Below, one piece after another: positions 10,634 through 20,302 of a DNA stretch of 64,000 nucleotides. Both the position numbers and the translations under genes were made by a program. Source of the DNA: Lindgomyces ingoldianus (Eukaryota > Ascomycota > Dothideomycetes > Pleosporales > Lindgomycetaceae). Below the pieces are notes generated by a model that was given only the letters and a program-made list of their open reading frames with translations, was not told the DNA's origin and did not search any database. How positions within the stretch are numbered: position 1 is the first letter of the stretch; each line of letters begins with the position of its first letter. The stretch lies in contig NW_022985162.1 of the NCBI RefSeq assembly GCF_010093535.1, positions 1,209,213 through 1,273,212 of the forward strand, written 5' to 3'.

Positions 10634-12334
10634 ATGTCGGGGGAATGGATAAAGAAAGTCCTAGTCGAGATCAACACTACATTGAAGAGGCATGAAAGTA
10701 TTCGCCTACAAAGTATTCTGGTTATCGAGCCCCCTTTCGATCAAGTCTACACACAGCTCATTAGCGAAATTCGACAGCGCTATCCAGGATCCCACACGGA
10801 TGCAGAGGACAAGCTTCAACCTATAGTCAAAGGGTTCGTAACAGAGACTCATGAAGAAGAGCCTGGAGATGGAGATGACCTTGGTGGTATTGTGCCGAGC
10901 TGGGGTAGCATGGTGTCGTTTCTCTCATGTTGGTTGTTGTTTTTGAGAGATGTGGATCCGAGCGATTTGCTGAAGACGTACGAGCGGTTGAATGAGTTAC
11001 AAACAAGAACTAATAGTGCTCTCTTACATCCTACAAAAGGAATACTCATCCTGCCCACGTTGATCGGATACGCTAAGGTTTTCGCACGCGTCGCAATTGG
11101 TCTAGACAAGCATCCCGAGTTGATCGCCCATTTGGTTTCAAGTTCATTGTCCGAAGAAGGGCAATCGGAGACGCTTCCAGAGAAGGCAGCAAACGTTATC
11201 CGTCAAGCCTTCAGTACCTGCCTCAATGACCGTTATACAGTTCCCGGTGGCGTCAAGAATAACAGGCCCGACGGCAAAAAGATCGGCATTTATAGAATGG
11301 CAAATCTGTGTCTCAAGATCCTATTCCAATGCGATAAACTCGACAACTGTCAGCAAATATTCAACAACATTTTCAATTCTTCGCCTCCTCTGTCAATATA
11401 CCCAGCCTCAGATCGCGTCACGTATCTATACTACCTAGGTCGCTACCATTTTTCCAAAGATGCATTTTTTCCCGCACAGCTTGCTCTACAGAAAGCATAT
11501 GATGATTGTAATCGATCACCGCAATTCCAGCATCAACGTCGCCTAATCCTCATATATCTCATCACTGCCAACCTAATTCTTGGCCGCTTTCCCAGTGAAG
11601 AAACATATTCACGCATCGAAGCCGCCGGACTTCGCAAGCGCTTCGAACCCATTACCCGAGCCATCCGCAAAGGTGACCTAGAAAACTTCCGACGCCTCAC
11701 AAGCCTCAACCACGAGTACGCACCATGGTTTCTCCATTTCCGCATCTTTTATCAGATTGAGAATTACTGCGAAGTTCAGGTCTGGCGCACCCTGTTCCGC
11801 AAGGTATTTATACACTTTGGCGAAACAGGTGCGAGCGAGCGTTCAGCACCAACTTTAGACTTGTGGAAAGTACTTGCCGCGTTTTACTTTTATGAGAAAC
11901 GGGCGCTAATGTCGGAATCAATGGCTCAAGCTGACGCTGGTCCTGGAAAACGCCACATCAGCTTCATATTCCAAGAGAATACGCCTCCTTCCTCCGCGGG
12001 ATACGTTGACCCAGACTTCGACGGCCTAGACCTCAAGCCAGAGTTCCTACTTCCAGATATTCTTGAAATGGAGAGTATAGCCTCTAGCCTGATCTCTCAG
12101 GGTTTCATGAACGGCTTTATCAGTCATAAACAGAAGAGATTTGCTATCACGGGTGCGAGGAGGGCAGGAAGTGCTGTGAAGGCGGGATGGCCAAACTTTT
12201 GGAATGTTATTGTTGGGAGGTCGAGCGATGAGGTTATGGGTTGGAGGAAGGATACTATGGGGTCGGGCGGGGGTGGTTCATTTGGACCAGGGAGAGTGGT
12301 CAGGCTTAGTGGAGTGAAGGCGGCAGGGGAATGA
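10634..12334 (+). CDS. PCI-domain protein, Thp1/Csn12 family (TREX-2-type)
   Basis: A single-exon frame of 566 residues. The middle (about residues 130-320) is a stack of helical repeats with the family pattern KKIGIYRMANLCLKILFQCD followed by YLYYLGRYHFSKDAFFPAQLALQKAY. A PCI-type winged-helix region follows (about 320-450), with a low-complexity Gly-rich tail. The Thp1/PCID2/Csn12 family acts in TREX-2 mRNA export with Sac3 at nuclear pores; Csn12 paralogues associate with the COP9 signalosome and splicing. The length is more typical of filamentous-fungal Thp1-like proteins than of Csn12 (usually nearer 450), but I cannot separate the two without alignment. The start ATG is followed directly by a helical N-terminus and no upstream Met is in frame nearby. 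Confidence 0.8.
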   Translation: MSGEWIKKVLVEINTTLKRHESIRLQSILVIEPPFDQVYTQLISEIRQRYPGSHTDAEDKLQPIVKGFVTETHEEEPGDGDDLGGIVPSWGSMVSFLSCWLLFLRDVDPSDLLKTYERLNELQTRTNSALLHPTKGILILPTLIGYAKVFARVAIGLDKHPELIAHLVSSSLSEEGQSETLPEKAANVIRQAFSTCLNDRYTVPGGVKNNRPDGKKIGIYRMANLCLKILFQCDKLDNCQQIFNNIFNSSPPLSIYPASDRVTYLYYLGRYHFSKDAFFPAQLALQKAYDDCNRSPQFQHQRRLILIYLITANLILGRFPSEETYSRIEAAGLRKRFEPITRAIRKGDLENFRRLTSLNHEYAPWFLHFRIFYQIENYCEVQVWRTLFRKVFIHFGETGASERSAPTLDLWKVLAAFYFYEKRALMSESMAQADAGPGKRHISFIFQENTPPSSAGYVDPDFDGLDLKPEFLLPDILEMESIASSLISQGFMNGFISHKQKRFAITGARRAGSAVKAGWPNFWNVIVGRSSDEVMGWRKDTMGSGGGGSFGPGRVVRLSGVKAAGE

Positions 12335-12714
12335 TACCCTTTGGAGGGATAAAAATGACTAGGGGTGGTTCTGAGTTGTTACTCATTCTCTGGGATCTGC
12401 ACCTCTTATTAAACAGCTTGGGGGTGAAAGGTTGGGATAATTTCCTGACCTAACAGTGCAAACTTCGTCTAAAGAATTGGTTCCAACATACCGTTTCAGA
12501 GCCACGCCCAGAAAGCAGGGCTTTGTGGTGGAAATTAAACTCCCCCAATCGCTTCAATCTTTCACTTCTCCTCTCATGGACTGTTAAGCTAAATGGCACG
12601 CCATTCCTCATTTAGTTAGCATCCGTTGCACCTCCGACCTACCTATCTCACACCTCGCCCATTGCACGTCAATCATCTCCACCATCGAAATGAATATACT
12701 CTTCCTGCTTTGAG
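12335..12714. promoter_or_regulatory. short intergenic with promoter of the Zn2Cys6 gene
   Basis: 380 bp between two same-strand genes. A pyrimidine-rich stretch just upstream of the ATG at 12715 is typical of fungal transcription start regions. No distinct operator was recognised. Confidence 0.4.
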
Positions 12715-14598
12715 ATGTCAAACAACACGTCTATTCACAATCGGCCCTACCGTTCCCACCGAGTCCCGGCCTGTACGCGTTGCCGATCGCGGAAGATCCG
12801 CTGTCATATCGACATTCCCAACGAACCATGTCTTTCCTGCCGCGAACGACGGTTAAAATGCCAATATGGAGATTCTATATCCACTACCGATCTCAACGAA
12901 ATGAATGGAAATGGACGACCTCTAAAGAAACCACGACTCAGCAATGACGATACTGCAACGAAGAAAACCACCAGTTCGCAATCTGCACCATCTCTGCCAA
13001 AAAATTCCGTCAGTACGACCGATCAGTCGTCGATCATGTTAGGTCCTGCTGTTGCAGAAGATATCGATATTCTTCAGCGGCATATATCCCAGCATAAACC
13101 CTCTGATGAAGGGACATCAGAGCTCTACCAAACCGTGTCTCATGATGCCTTAAACCCCATCATCTACCTCTCTGTGCCCCGAAATAGAAGAGGGCTCAGA
13201 CCAACCAATTCCATTGGGGAGGAGCAAGTTGAGATACTAGAGCAGATATTTGGGCCGTTCAAGTACGAAGTACTGCAGCTTTTCTTCTCCTACGTCCATT
13301 GCCATTTTCCGATTTTGGATGACGAAACATCCTCCATACTGCGGGAAGGCTCGACCGAGAAGATATCGAAATCTCTCCTATGCGTAGTCTACGCGATTGC
13401 CTCCCCAAATTGGAGGAAATCGGACATCCTGAAAATGCATCCAAAACCCGATCCTCACTATGTGTGGAACAAAGCTATAAATGCTGTCCTTGAGGACTTC
13501 TTGAGTCCAAGTCTAGCAACGGTATCTGCCGCAGTACTTGACCTGGTTGGTCGTCCCTCGATATCTATTGTTGGGAACATTACGCTTTGTGGACGCACTG
13601 TGGGACTTGCTCATACTCTCGGCCTTCATCGGGATCCTTCAAAGTGGAAGGTTTCTGAGGATGAGAAGTCAATGCGGATAAGGCTATGGTGGGGTGTACT
13701 CATTACCGACTACTGGGCCAGTATTGCCTATGGTACGCCGCCTCACGTCGCTAAAGGCTTCTATGACGTTCCGATGCCTGTTTCCGACTCTCTACTATCG
13801 TCAAAGGCAACCATGGCCCAGAAATATGCATCTACTTGCTTTATCCATCTTTGCTCACTCACAGAGCTTCTTGGAGATATCTTGCCTTTAGTTTATCATA
13901 TTGGACCCAATCCAGAGGAACTCGAGCGGGCTGTAGAGCAGTTAGGAATTCGCCTCAACAATCTTGAATCGCAACTACCAGAATGGCTTCCTCTACCAAG
14001 CCTGGCGGGCACCAGCAATCTATGGTTTTGCTTCCTTTCTATGAGACTTCTGCTCAACCGCGTAGCACTACGTGCAGCTGTGTTGATAGGCAACGCCCAA
14101 TCAAAATGCGCTCGCCTCGATGAATTGCGCGCGTCTTCGGCCGCTCTGCTTGATTTTATTTTGTTTCTCGGAGAAAGCCAATTCCAGGACTTTTGGTTGC
14201 CATATGCTGCTCACCTTCTCGTCCTCGCTACTATGGTCGATTTACGATGCCTAGTCGAAGCTCCAAATAATGAAATCAGAAGCGCGTCGATTCTACGACT
14301 TGAGCGCTTCCTCGCACATATTCAGTCTGCGCATGACAACTACGACTGGGACGTCGCGAACTATTGCCTAGAGAGGTGCTCGGATCCCATAAACAAGATC
14401 TCATCACTACTCGCACAAGAAACTCATCCTCCTCCAGAGGCGCAACCCAATATCAATGAAAATGGAAGTGGCGAACTTGCGACGGCTTTGGACGATCCGT
14501 CGTTCTTGTTCTCAGACCGTCGAGACCCAAATGCTTTCGACTTCTCATGGGAAGCACTCTGGGACACGCCGTCGGCTATGCCAAACTTCTCAATTTAA
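12715..14598 (+). CDS. Zn(II)2Cys6 fungal transcription factor
   Basis: A 627-residue intronless frame. The binuclear zinc cluster has cysteines at residues 20, 23, 30, 39, 42 and 49 (CxxCx6C...CxxCx6C), starting ACTRCRSRKIRC, and would bind CGG-type half-sites as a nuclear DNA-binding regulator. A basic, Lys-rich linker follows (residues 62-85). The fungal-specific regulatory (middle-homology) domain runs about 180-440 and includes the stretches VLQLFFSYVHCHFPILDDE and RLWWGVLITDYWASIAYG, the latter near the classical RRRLWW-like motif. The C-terminus is acidic and aromatic, as in activation domains. It is tail-to-tail with a dialkylglycine-decarboxylase-like gene, which makes that gene a candidate target, but this is only positional inference. 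Confidence 0.9.
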   Translation: MSNNTSIHNRPYRSHRVPACTRCRSRKIRCHIDIPNEPCLSCRERRLKCQYGDSISTTDLNEMNGNGRPLKKPRLSNDDTATKKTTSSQSAPSLPKNSVSTTDQSSIMLGPAVAEDIDILQRHISQHKPSDEGTSELYQTVSHDALNPIIYLSVPRNRRGLRPTNSIGEEQVEILEQIFGPFKYEVLQLFFSYVHCHFPILDDETSSILREGSTEKISKSLLCVVYAIASPNWRKSDILKMHPKPDPHYVWNKAINAVLEDFLSPSLATVSAAVLDLVGRPSISIVGNITLCGRTVGLAHTLGLHRDPSKWKVSEDEKSMRIRLWWGVLITDYWASIAYGTPPHVAKGFYDVPMPVSDSLLSSKATMAQKYASTCFIHLCSLTELLGDILPLVYHIGPNPEELERAVEQLGIRLNNLESQLPEWLPLPSLAGTSNLWFCFLSMRLLLNRVALRAAVLIGNAQSKCARLDELRASSAALLDFILFLGESQFQDFWLPYAAHLLVLATMVDLRCLVEAPNNEIRSASILRLERFLAHIQSAHDNYDWDVANYCLERCSDPINKISSLLAQETHPPPEAQPNINENGSGELATALDDPSFLFSDRRDPNAFDFSWEALWDTPSAMPNFSI

Positions 14599-14861
14599 GA
14601 GTGATGGCATGATATGAGCTGTTGGTATGATCATCTCACATTTTTAATAATTTACTTAATACAAAAGGCGACTTCGAGTACATCCGTGTTTCCAGGATTA
14701 AAATGGAATTCCAAAATTCACCGTGGATGTGAATAACAGCATGGAGAATATGTAGAACTCGAACAAGCATGTCAGCTTGTTTCGCCATATTGACTTTTAC
14801 CCGCTTTAAGCAAGACTTGAAAACCTATCATTCGAAATTCCACGACAACGAACTTCACATC

Positions 14862-16408
14862 TTAGAGGTTGGCCCCCACTCGGCCTCCAAAGTCCTGTTG
14901 ATATAAGGGCATCGTTCCGGCCACCGTTGAGAATGCCTTCTCCATGATCGCCAGCCCTTCTTCCAGCTCCTTCAGGGAAATCGTAATTGGCGGTGCAATT
15001 CTGAAAACACCCGAGAAGCTTTGCATAGTTCCAAGCTGCGCCCACAACCCCAGTTCTGCCATTCTTTTGCCAATTCGATCCCCGAGCTCCAACCCAGGCT
15101 CTTTTGTTATACGGTCAGTGACTATCTCTACACCAGCCATCAAACCTCTACCGCGCACATCTCCGATACATCCATAGCGCTGCTGAAGGTGCCGAAACCC
15201 GGCTTGCAGGATTTTGCCCAGTTCGCGCGATCTTTGTACCAAGCCATCACGAACGACTATCTCCAACACCTTATCGCCAACCGAAGCTGGAATCGGATCA
15301 TTGATATGAGTTGTATAGAAAGTGAAGTTGTTCTCCTTCGCAAATCGGGCAATGCTATCGCTTGTGATCACTGCACTGAGTGGTAGTCCGTTGCCAAGCG
15401 TTTTGCTCAGAGTAAGAATATCCGGAATCACGCCATCATCATGGTGCTGAAACGCAAACATATCGCCAGCCCTCCCAATAGCGGTCTGGGCCTCATCACA
15501 TATGAGAAGCATCCCTCGTTGGTCGCAATGTTCTTTAAGAGCTTTGAGATATCCAGCAGGTAATGGATGCATACCGGCTGAAGACAGGATTGGCTCAGCA
15601 ATAACTGCTGCAAGGGAGCCGCAGGACTGGCGATCTATGAGTGAGAATCCGTAATCCAATTCTGTGCGCCAGTCGTGCGATCCGTTGGGATGCCGAAAAA
15701 TCGATCTGTAGGCGTTTGGAGCCGGGAGGCAGAAGTTTCCGGGGAGCTTTGGAGCCATCAGTAAATAAAGCCCACTCAGCACTTGACCTTAGGATAGCTT
15801 ACCACTGGGCCATATCCAGCGCGGCCTGAATGATATTGCGCACCATTGGCCGCGCCCACCATTCCATGCCAACTAGAGCTTAATCCAACAATCTCGAATT
15901 TACCAGTATAAAACTTTGCAAGCCGAATCGCAGCTTCGTTGCTCTCTCCTCCGGTGCTCAAGAAAAAGGTTTTATCTAATCCTCTCGGCGTTAAATCTAT
16001 CAACCTTTTGGCCAGAGAGATTACAGGTGGCGACAACATGCCACTGAACAGATGGTCAAGGTTTGCGGCGTGGTTTGTGATGACTTCAACTATTTCCGGA
16101 TTTCCATGGCCGATTAGACAGGACATTTGGCCAGATGTCCAGTCTAGTATGCGGTGTCCGGAAGCAGTGTAGATGTACACGCCCTTTGCACGGGATATAA
16201 TGTTAGGGTGAAATTTGGACCCATAGGTTAGGAGACATGAGGATGCCTCGGCTCTCAGTTGAGACTCATCAATGGAGTGGTAGAGGTCTGCCATGCTGAC
16301 TTCGGTAGCAAGAAAAGAAGCGGAATGGCGTTGTGAATCTGCAATAATTGTACCAGTGGATCGGACATTGTGCCCGTATCCAGACCTATATTCTTCGGCA
16401 AACGACAT
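14862..16408 (-). CDS. class-III PLP enzyme, 2,2-dialkylglycine decarboxylase-like
   Basis: Exons 16408-15803 and 15746-14862, 496 residues; the 56-bp intron starts GTAAGC, has an ACTGAT branch and ends CAAAG. The joined product follows the bacterial dialkylglycine decarboxylase pattern closely: STGGESNEAAIRLAKFYTG, SSSWHGMVGAANGAQYHSGR, IAEPILSSAGMHPLP, and the PLP-binding Asp286 (DEAQT) and Schiff-base Lys317 (TLSKTLGNGLPL). FYTTHINDPIPASVGDKVL and IGDVRGRGLMAGVEIV complete the fold. Dialkylglycine decarboxylase converts 2-aminoisobutyrate and pyruvate to acetone, CO2 and alanine. The N-terminus is about 40-60 residues longer than the bacterial enzyme; a later Met at residue 39 is an alternative start. 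A different omega-aminotransferase activity cannot be excluded. Confidence 0.85.
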
Positions 16409-17758
16409 CGAGGCCCAATGACACTTAGGAACACTTGGTGGGGTTTCCCGTCGGGGAAGGGATTGGGGAAGCCGACGGGAAAGTCAAAGATGTACTTAAG
16501 TAAGTAGATAAGGTACAATGAAGAATCTCTTAGTTTTCAAACTAAATCCCACTCAATGTTATTAATGTATGGCTTATATCTGTTAGGTTCCAATTCACCT
16601 TCTGAAATCCATGGATAACCTCGTACCGCGATCGTACGTTCTACACTATCCTTCAGCGCTCTCCGTGCATGAGTTACAGCTCCATCAGTTTACACAAATT
16701 TCATACAATCTATATCCGCTATGAAGCTTCCATCGTAAACTTATCAGAAATTTCTAGATTAGAAATGAGGAGAGTTATAAGAGAATGTTAAGAGCGTATG
16801 AAGGTTTACGATCAGTCCACTCCAAGACCAAGAAACACCTAATCCACATAAAAAGGTTTCAAGCTAACGTCCCCGAATTTTTTGCAGCTGCAGTGCATGT
16901 TCTCCAGTAAACACACGAGTTGAGACCACCTTATCATCCACAGCCCAGCAAGTTAATAGTTTATCTCACCTTACTACATCTTCATTAAAAGACATCGCCT
17001 TACTATCGACCAAAAAGCAGTTATGGCTCCTGAAATCATGGCTATTGGTATTGCTGTATCTATCATTCAAGATGCTACCTGTTGATTGTGGGTAGTTTTG
17101 ACATAGTATCAAGTCTCTCTGCACCATAGTCTAGGCCACCTCGGACGAATCTCGACATTTTAGCGCACCGTTCCAAGAGAAGGCGTTCTTAACATTCACT
17201 GATCACTGGCCGTTTCACCACTCTGCCCACCTCACTTATTGAGCAACAAAGGGAAACCCTGCCAGAAACTAACACTGGACGTTGACGAAAGCGCGAGCCG
17301 CAAATCTGAAGTTCTCCAAGTTTACATTGTTGCGGGTGGGTATTACCGTGCTTATGGCTCAATTCAATTTTCTAGAGGACCGGGATTTATCTTATAACAG
17401 ACCTGCTATGACCGGTTAAGTCAAACTTCAGAGATGAGAAAGCGCAGCGGGAAGTTGAACGAAAGGGAAGGGTGGGCCAACATAAGAAAGGCCTTAGGAG
17501 GTAGAAATATCTACGACAGAACAGTTCAATACCAGCACTTTTGATTTTGAGGAGATAGGAATTCATGAGAAATATATCCCAATTCTTGATTAGCTGTAAA
17601 TAATGTCTCATACCATTTAGGCTACATATCTACACAAATGCTGGGGGTGCTTCCCTTGATCAATATTCATCAAAAGTCAGGCGAACTTAACGACCGCTCC
17701 GTCGAGGCCCTTGTCCCTCTGAGTATTGAGTTTTGTGCGTACGCTTATCGTGCTGCCA
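16409..17758. other. intergenic upstream of the dialkylglycine-decarboxylase-like gene
   Basis: 1.35 kb of AT-moderate sequence. A possible frame at 17387-17611 on the minus strand lacks support. I see no gene, tRNA or repeat here beyond the promoter of the gene to the left. Confidence 0.4.
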
Positions 17759-18001
17759 CTAGGCACATGTATATGAGCCAGTGCCGTGATCCGGGAAGCA
17801 GCCGCCGCTGCAGCAATCGTTCATGTTGTAGAAACAGTCCACTACGGTATCAAATTAGCACCACATCACCCGGGAACTTCTGGCTAAGAACTTACCTCCT
17901 TTTCCGAGGCAACGGGGCTCGATGTTCTTTACTTCTTCCGCAGCCGGAGCAGCGAAAGTGCCGGCGAAGAGCGCGGTAATGATAGCGAGGGTGAGCTTCA
18001 T
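17759..18001 (-). CDS. small secreted cysteine-rich peptide with knottin-like spacing
   Basis: Exons 18001-17896 and 17841-17759 encode 62 residues. The 54-bp intron starts GTAAGTT, has a CTAAT branch and ends CCGTAG. The N-terminus MKLTLAIITALFAGTFAAP is a clear signal peptide. The mature part is about 40 residues with six cysteines at positions 31, 38, 45, 46, 50 and 61, the C-C-CC-C-C order of inhibitor-cystine-knot (knottin) folds. The family is not recognised from sequence alone. Small secreted proteins of this type in ascomycetes can be antimicrobial, effector-like or structural; nothing here decides which. It is too short for ordinary gene calling and its second exon is only 83 nt. An upstream in-frame Met 14 codons earlier is possible but would spoil the signal peptide. 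Confidence 0.75.
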
Positions 18002-19986
18002 TCTGAAGATGTTGGAAGCGAAGTCTGTTTGATTCAAATTCAAAGTCGCAAGTTGGTGATATTGCTGAGGAGGATGTCTCTTTCAGAGAGCAAGAAGCAT
18101 CTACTTATACTAAAGCAGAGAGTTTCCCACGTGATATCGTTGCCCCCAATCCCCGAAGGCTATTTGTGCGTGTTGCACGACCACGTAAGAGATCAAATCC
18201 TAATTACTACTCTCCGCAGCTAACGTTCCATAGTTGAAACACCTTCGTATTTCTCTATATCCTAGTCAGTGGAGTAATCGATATGCGTGCTGTTATACCC
18301 CAGTTCACTAATCTTCAGATCTCCTATGGCCATGAGTATCCGATCGGTGCTACAGCATGAATCTTATTGGGAGTTTTCTGTGGGCCTTTCATCGGTAAAC
18401 TTCCATTTGCGATAGTGAGTATCGGATGACATCAAGCTGAGCACAGTAAGCACAACTGCAGTCGACTCCACAATTTATTGCTTGGGAGCCGTATTCCCAT
18501 ATAATATCACACCAACCTTCAGGGTTGACGATATCGACGAATGGGGTAATTTCGATGCTTCTCAGGATTGCACGTGCGGTCAAGAGTAAAGACACGGAGG
18601 ATGAAGGAAGGCATCCTTGAGCATTGCATCCTAAAGCGAGGCATTCCTGGTAAAGTCTGATGTCAGTGCCGAGAGGGGCCTTGGTTATGTAGTGTGGCCA
18701 GCCCTTCAGTGTCTTTTCTTTAGGTTCAACGCCAACTTCTACTGTCCAGACTCCGGGTTTTAGTTCAAGCACAGAAAAGGTCTGCTTAATCCTAATACTA
18801 TTTAACAATTAAAAGATCTAAACGCCATTTATGTCAGTGTGGTTACAATTTTCGGTGCTGCGATTGAGCCAGAAACCCCCACTCCTAGCGTTTGTTCCCT
18901 CATCCTTCTGTATCAGATAAACTATCTGAATATAAGCAACATTCGGGGGCTTACAACGTGTGGTGGTGCTCCTCTACCATTACTTTACTTCTCCCCGAAA
19001 CCCTGCACTCATAACTATTTTAGAGAACCTAAGAGGAAATCTGTGTTTGAGCTACCCTGGTACTTTCACTCTGAGTGCGACTTCCTCTACTCCTCCATGC
19101 AGACCTCCCACATTTCTAGAAGATTACACACCTTGGTTTGAATAAAATGGATGGGGACAATCAGGGACATGATGCACATATTTATACAAATCTATATCGT
19201 ACGCATTTAGAACCCTGGACGTGATAGACAGTCTTGATAACTTTGTCGGTACGTTCGGGGGATAGCCCACATCCATGGATGTTCTATAAAGCCTTTGAAG
19301 GAGCGCGGAAGTCATGAGGAACTTAGTCAGTAGTTAGAGGGGGGTGTCTAAGGGCCTATATACGTAAAGGAGTGAGGTAGGCAGCAGTAGTGGAGCTCAG
19401 AGAGCTGGGGAACTACAAACATATCCTTTATTAATACAACCTACCATCTAACGTAGCATACAACAAGGTGGACTTTCGGACAGAAAATAGTATGTTAACG
19501 TCCTCTCTAATTTTAGCAAGAGGTTTATTACAAAGCGGCTTGTACTACGGTCTTTACGCGCGATAGGTATATATACTATTCTGTACGCAGAATCAACTGT
19601 TGGTTGATCATTCGCACCTTTTGGTTGTATTGGCGCAGTGGTACAGAGCTCCGTTCTTACACCAGTCATGTTCTAGGTTATCTGGGAACATGCTCTAGCC
19701 AAGATAAGACTATGGCAAGAAGCCAGTCTACCTCGGAGACAAGGTCAGAAAATGTCCGGTTTCTGGCTACATAAGAAAGTGCTCATACAGCCAATCTAAT
19801 GTGGGCCTGTCATGGCGACGCCTTCGCAAACTGTTTCGCAAGTCAAACGATATGTGGTCGAGTGTTTTATCTCAGCTAGCTCAGACGTGAGGAGAGAACC
19901 GAGGACGCACAAACCACCATGCATATTGCTACTCCAAATAGAGTATGGCCTGGGGGGTTAGCAGTTTCTAACCCCTGTTAGTAGCG
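18002..19986. other. gene-poor stretch before the AT-rich island
   Basis: The only sizeable frame (18808-18389, minus) starts at TTG, not ATG, and contains clustered cysteines; it could be an exon or relic of an unrecognised gene but I cannot model it. The stretch from 19448 to 19530 shares blocks with 350-440, suggesting a decayed dispersed repeat. Confidence 0.4.
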
Positions 19987-20022
19987 TTTCTCTCCTTAGC
20001 TGTCTAAGGGACTTTTGTAATT
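19987..20022. repeat. left terminal inverted repeat of the AT-rich element
   Basis: 36 bp beginning TTTCTCTCC and ending TTGTAATT. It is the inverted partner of 30172-30207 with 32 of 36 positions identical; all four differences are C/T or G/A. Just outside is an 8-bp palindrome (GGGGTTAG...CTAACCCC, 19953-19974) that may belong to the true terminus. Confidence 0.8.
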
Positions 20023-20302
20023 TTCTCTATAAATTAACCTACTTTAAAAGCTAAATATAATGTTGTAATTTATAATAGTATAATAAGTTTATTATTAACA
20101 GCCTTTAAAATTTAATATAATACATAGATTTATAGTAAGTTTTAATTAAGCTTATTTTTAATAAAATCTAAATAGCTTAAAAGCATTAAAAATCTAAACA
20201 TGTGCAAAAAAAAGACTTGTCTATACCCTAATTTTACGCGCCGCGCAGAAGCCCCTCTAAGAACCCCCCCTCTAAGAACATCTACAACTACTACGTTCTA
20301 TC

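Noticed and set aside
18389..18808. 139-codon Cys-containing frame
   Set aside because: It begins at TTG with no internal ATG until its last residues and no splice model was found; possibly an exon, but unsupported.
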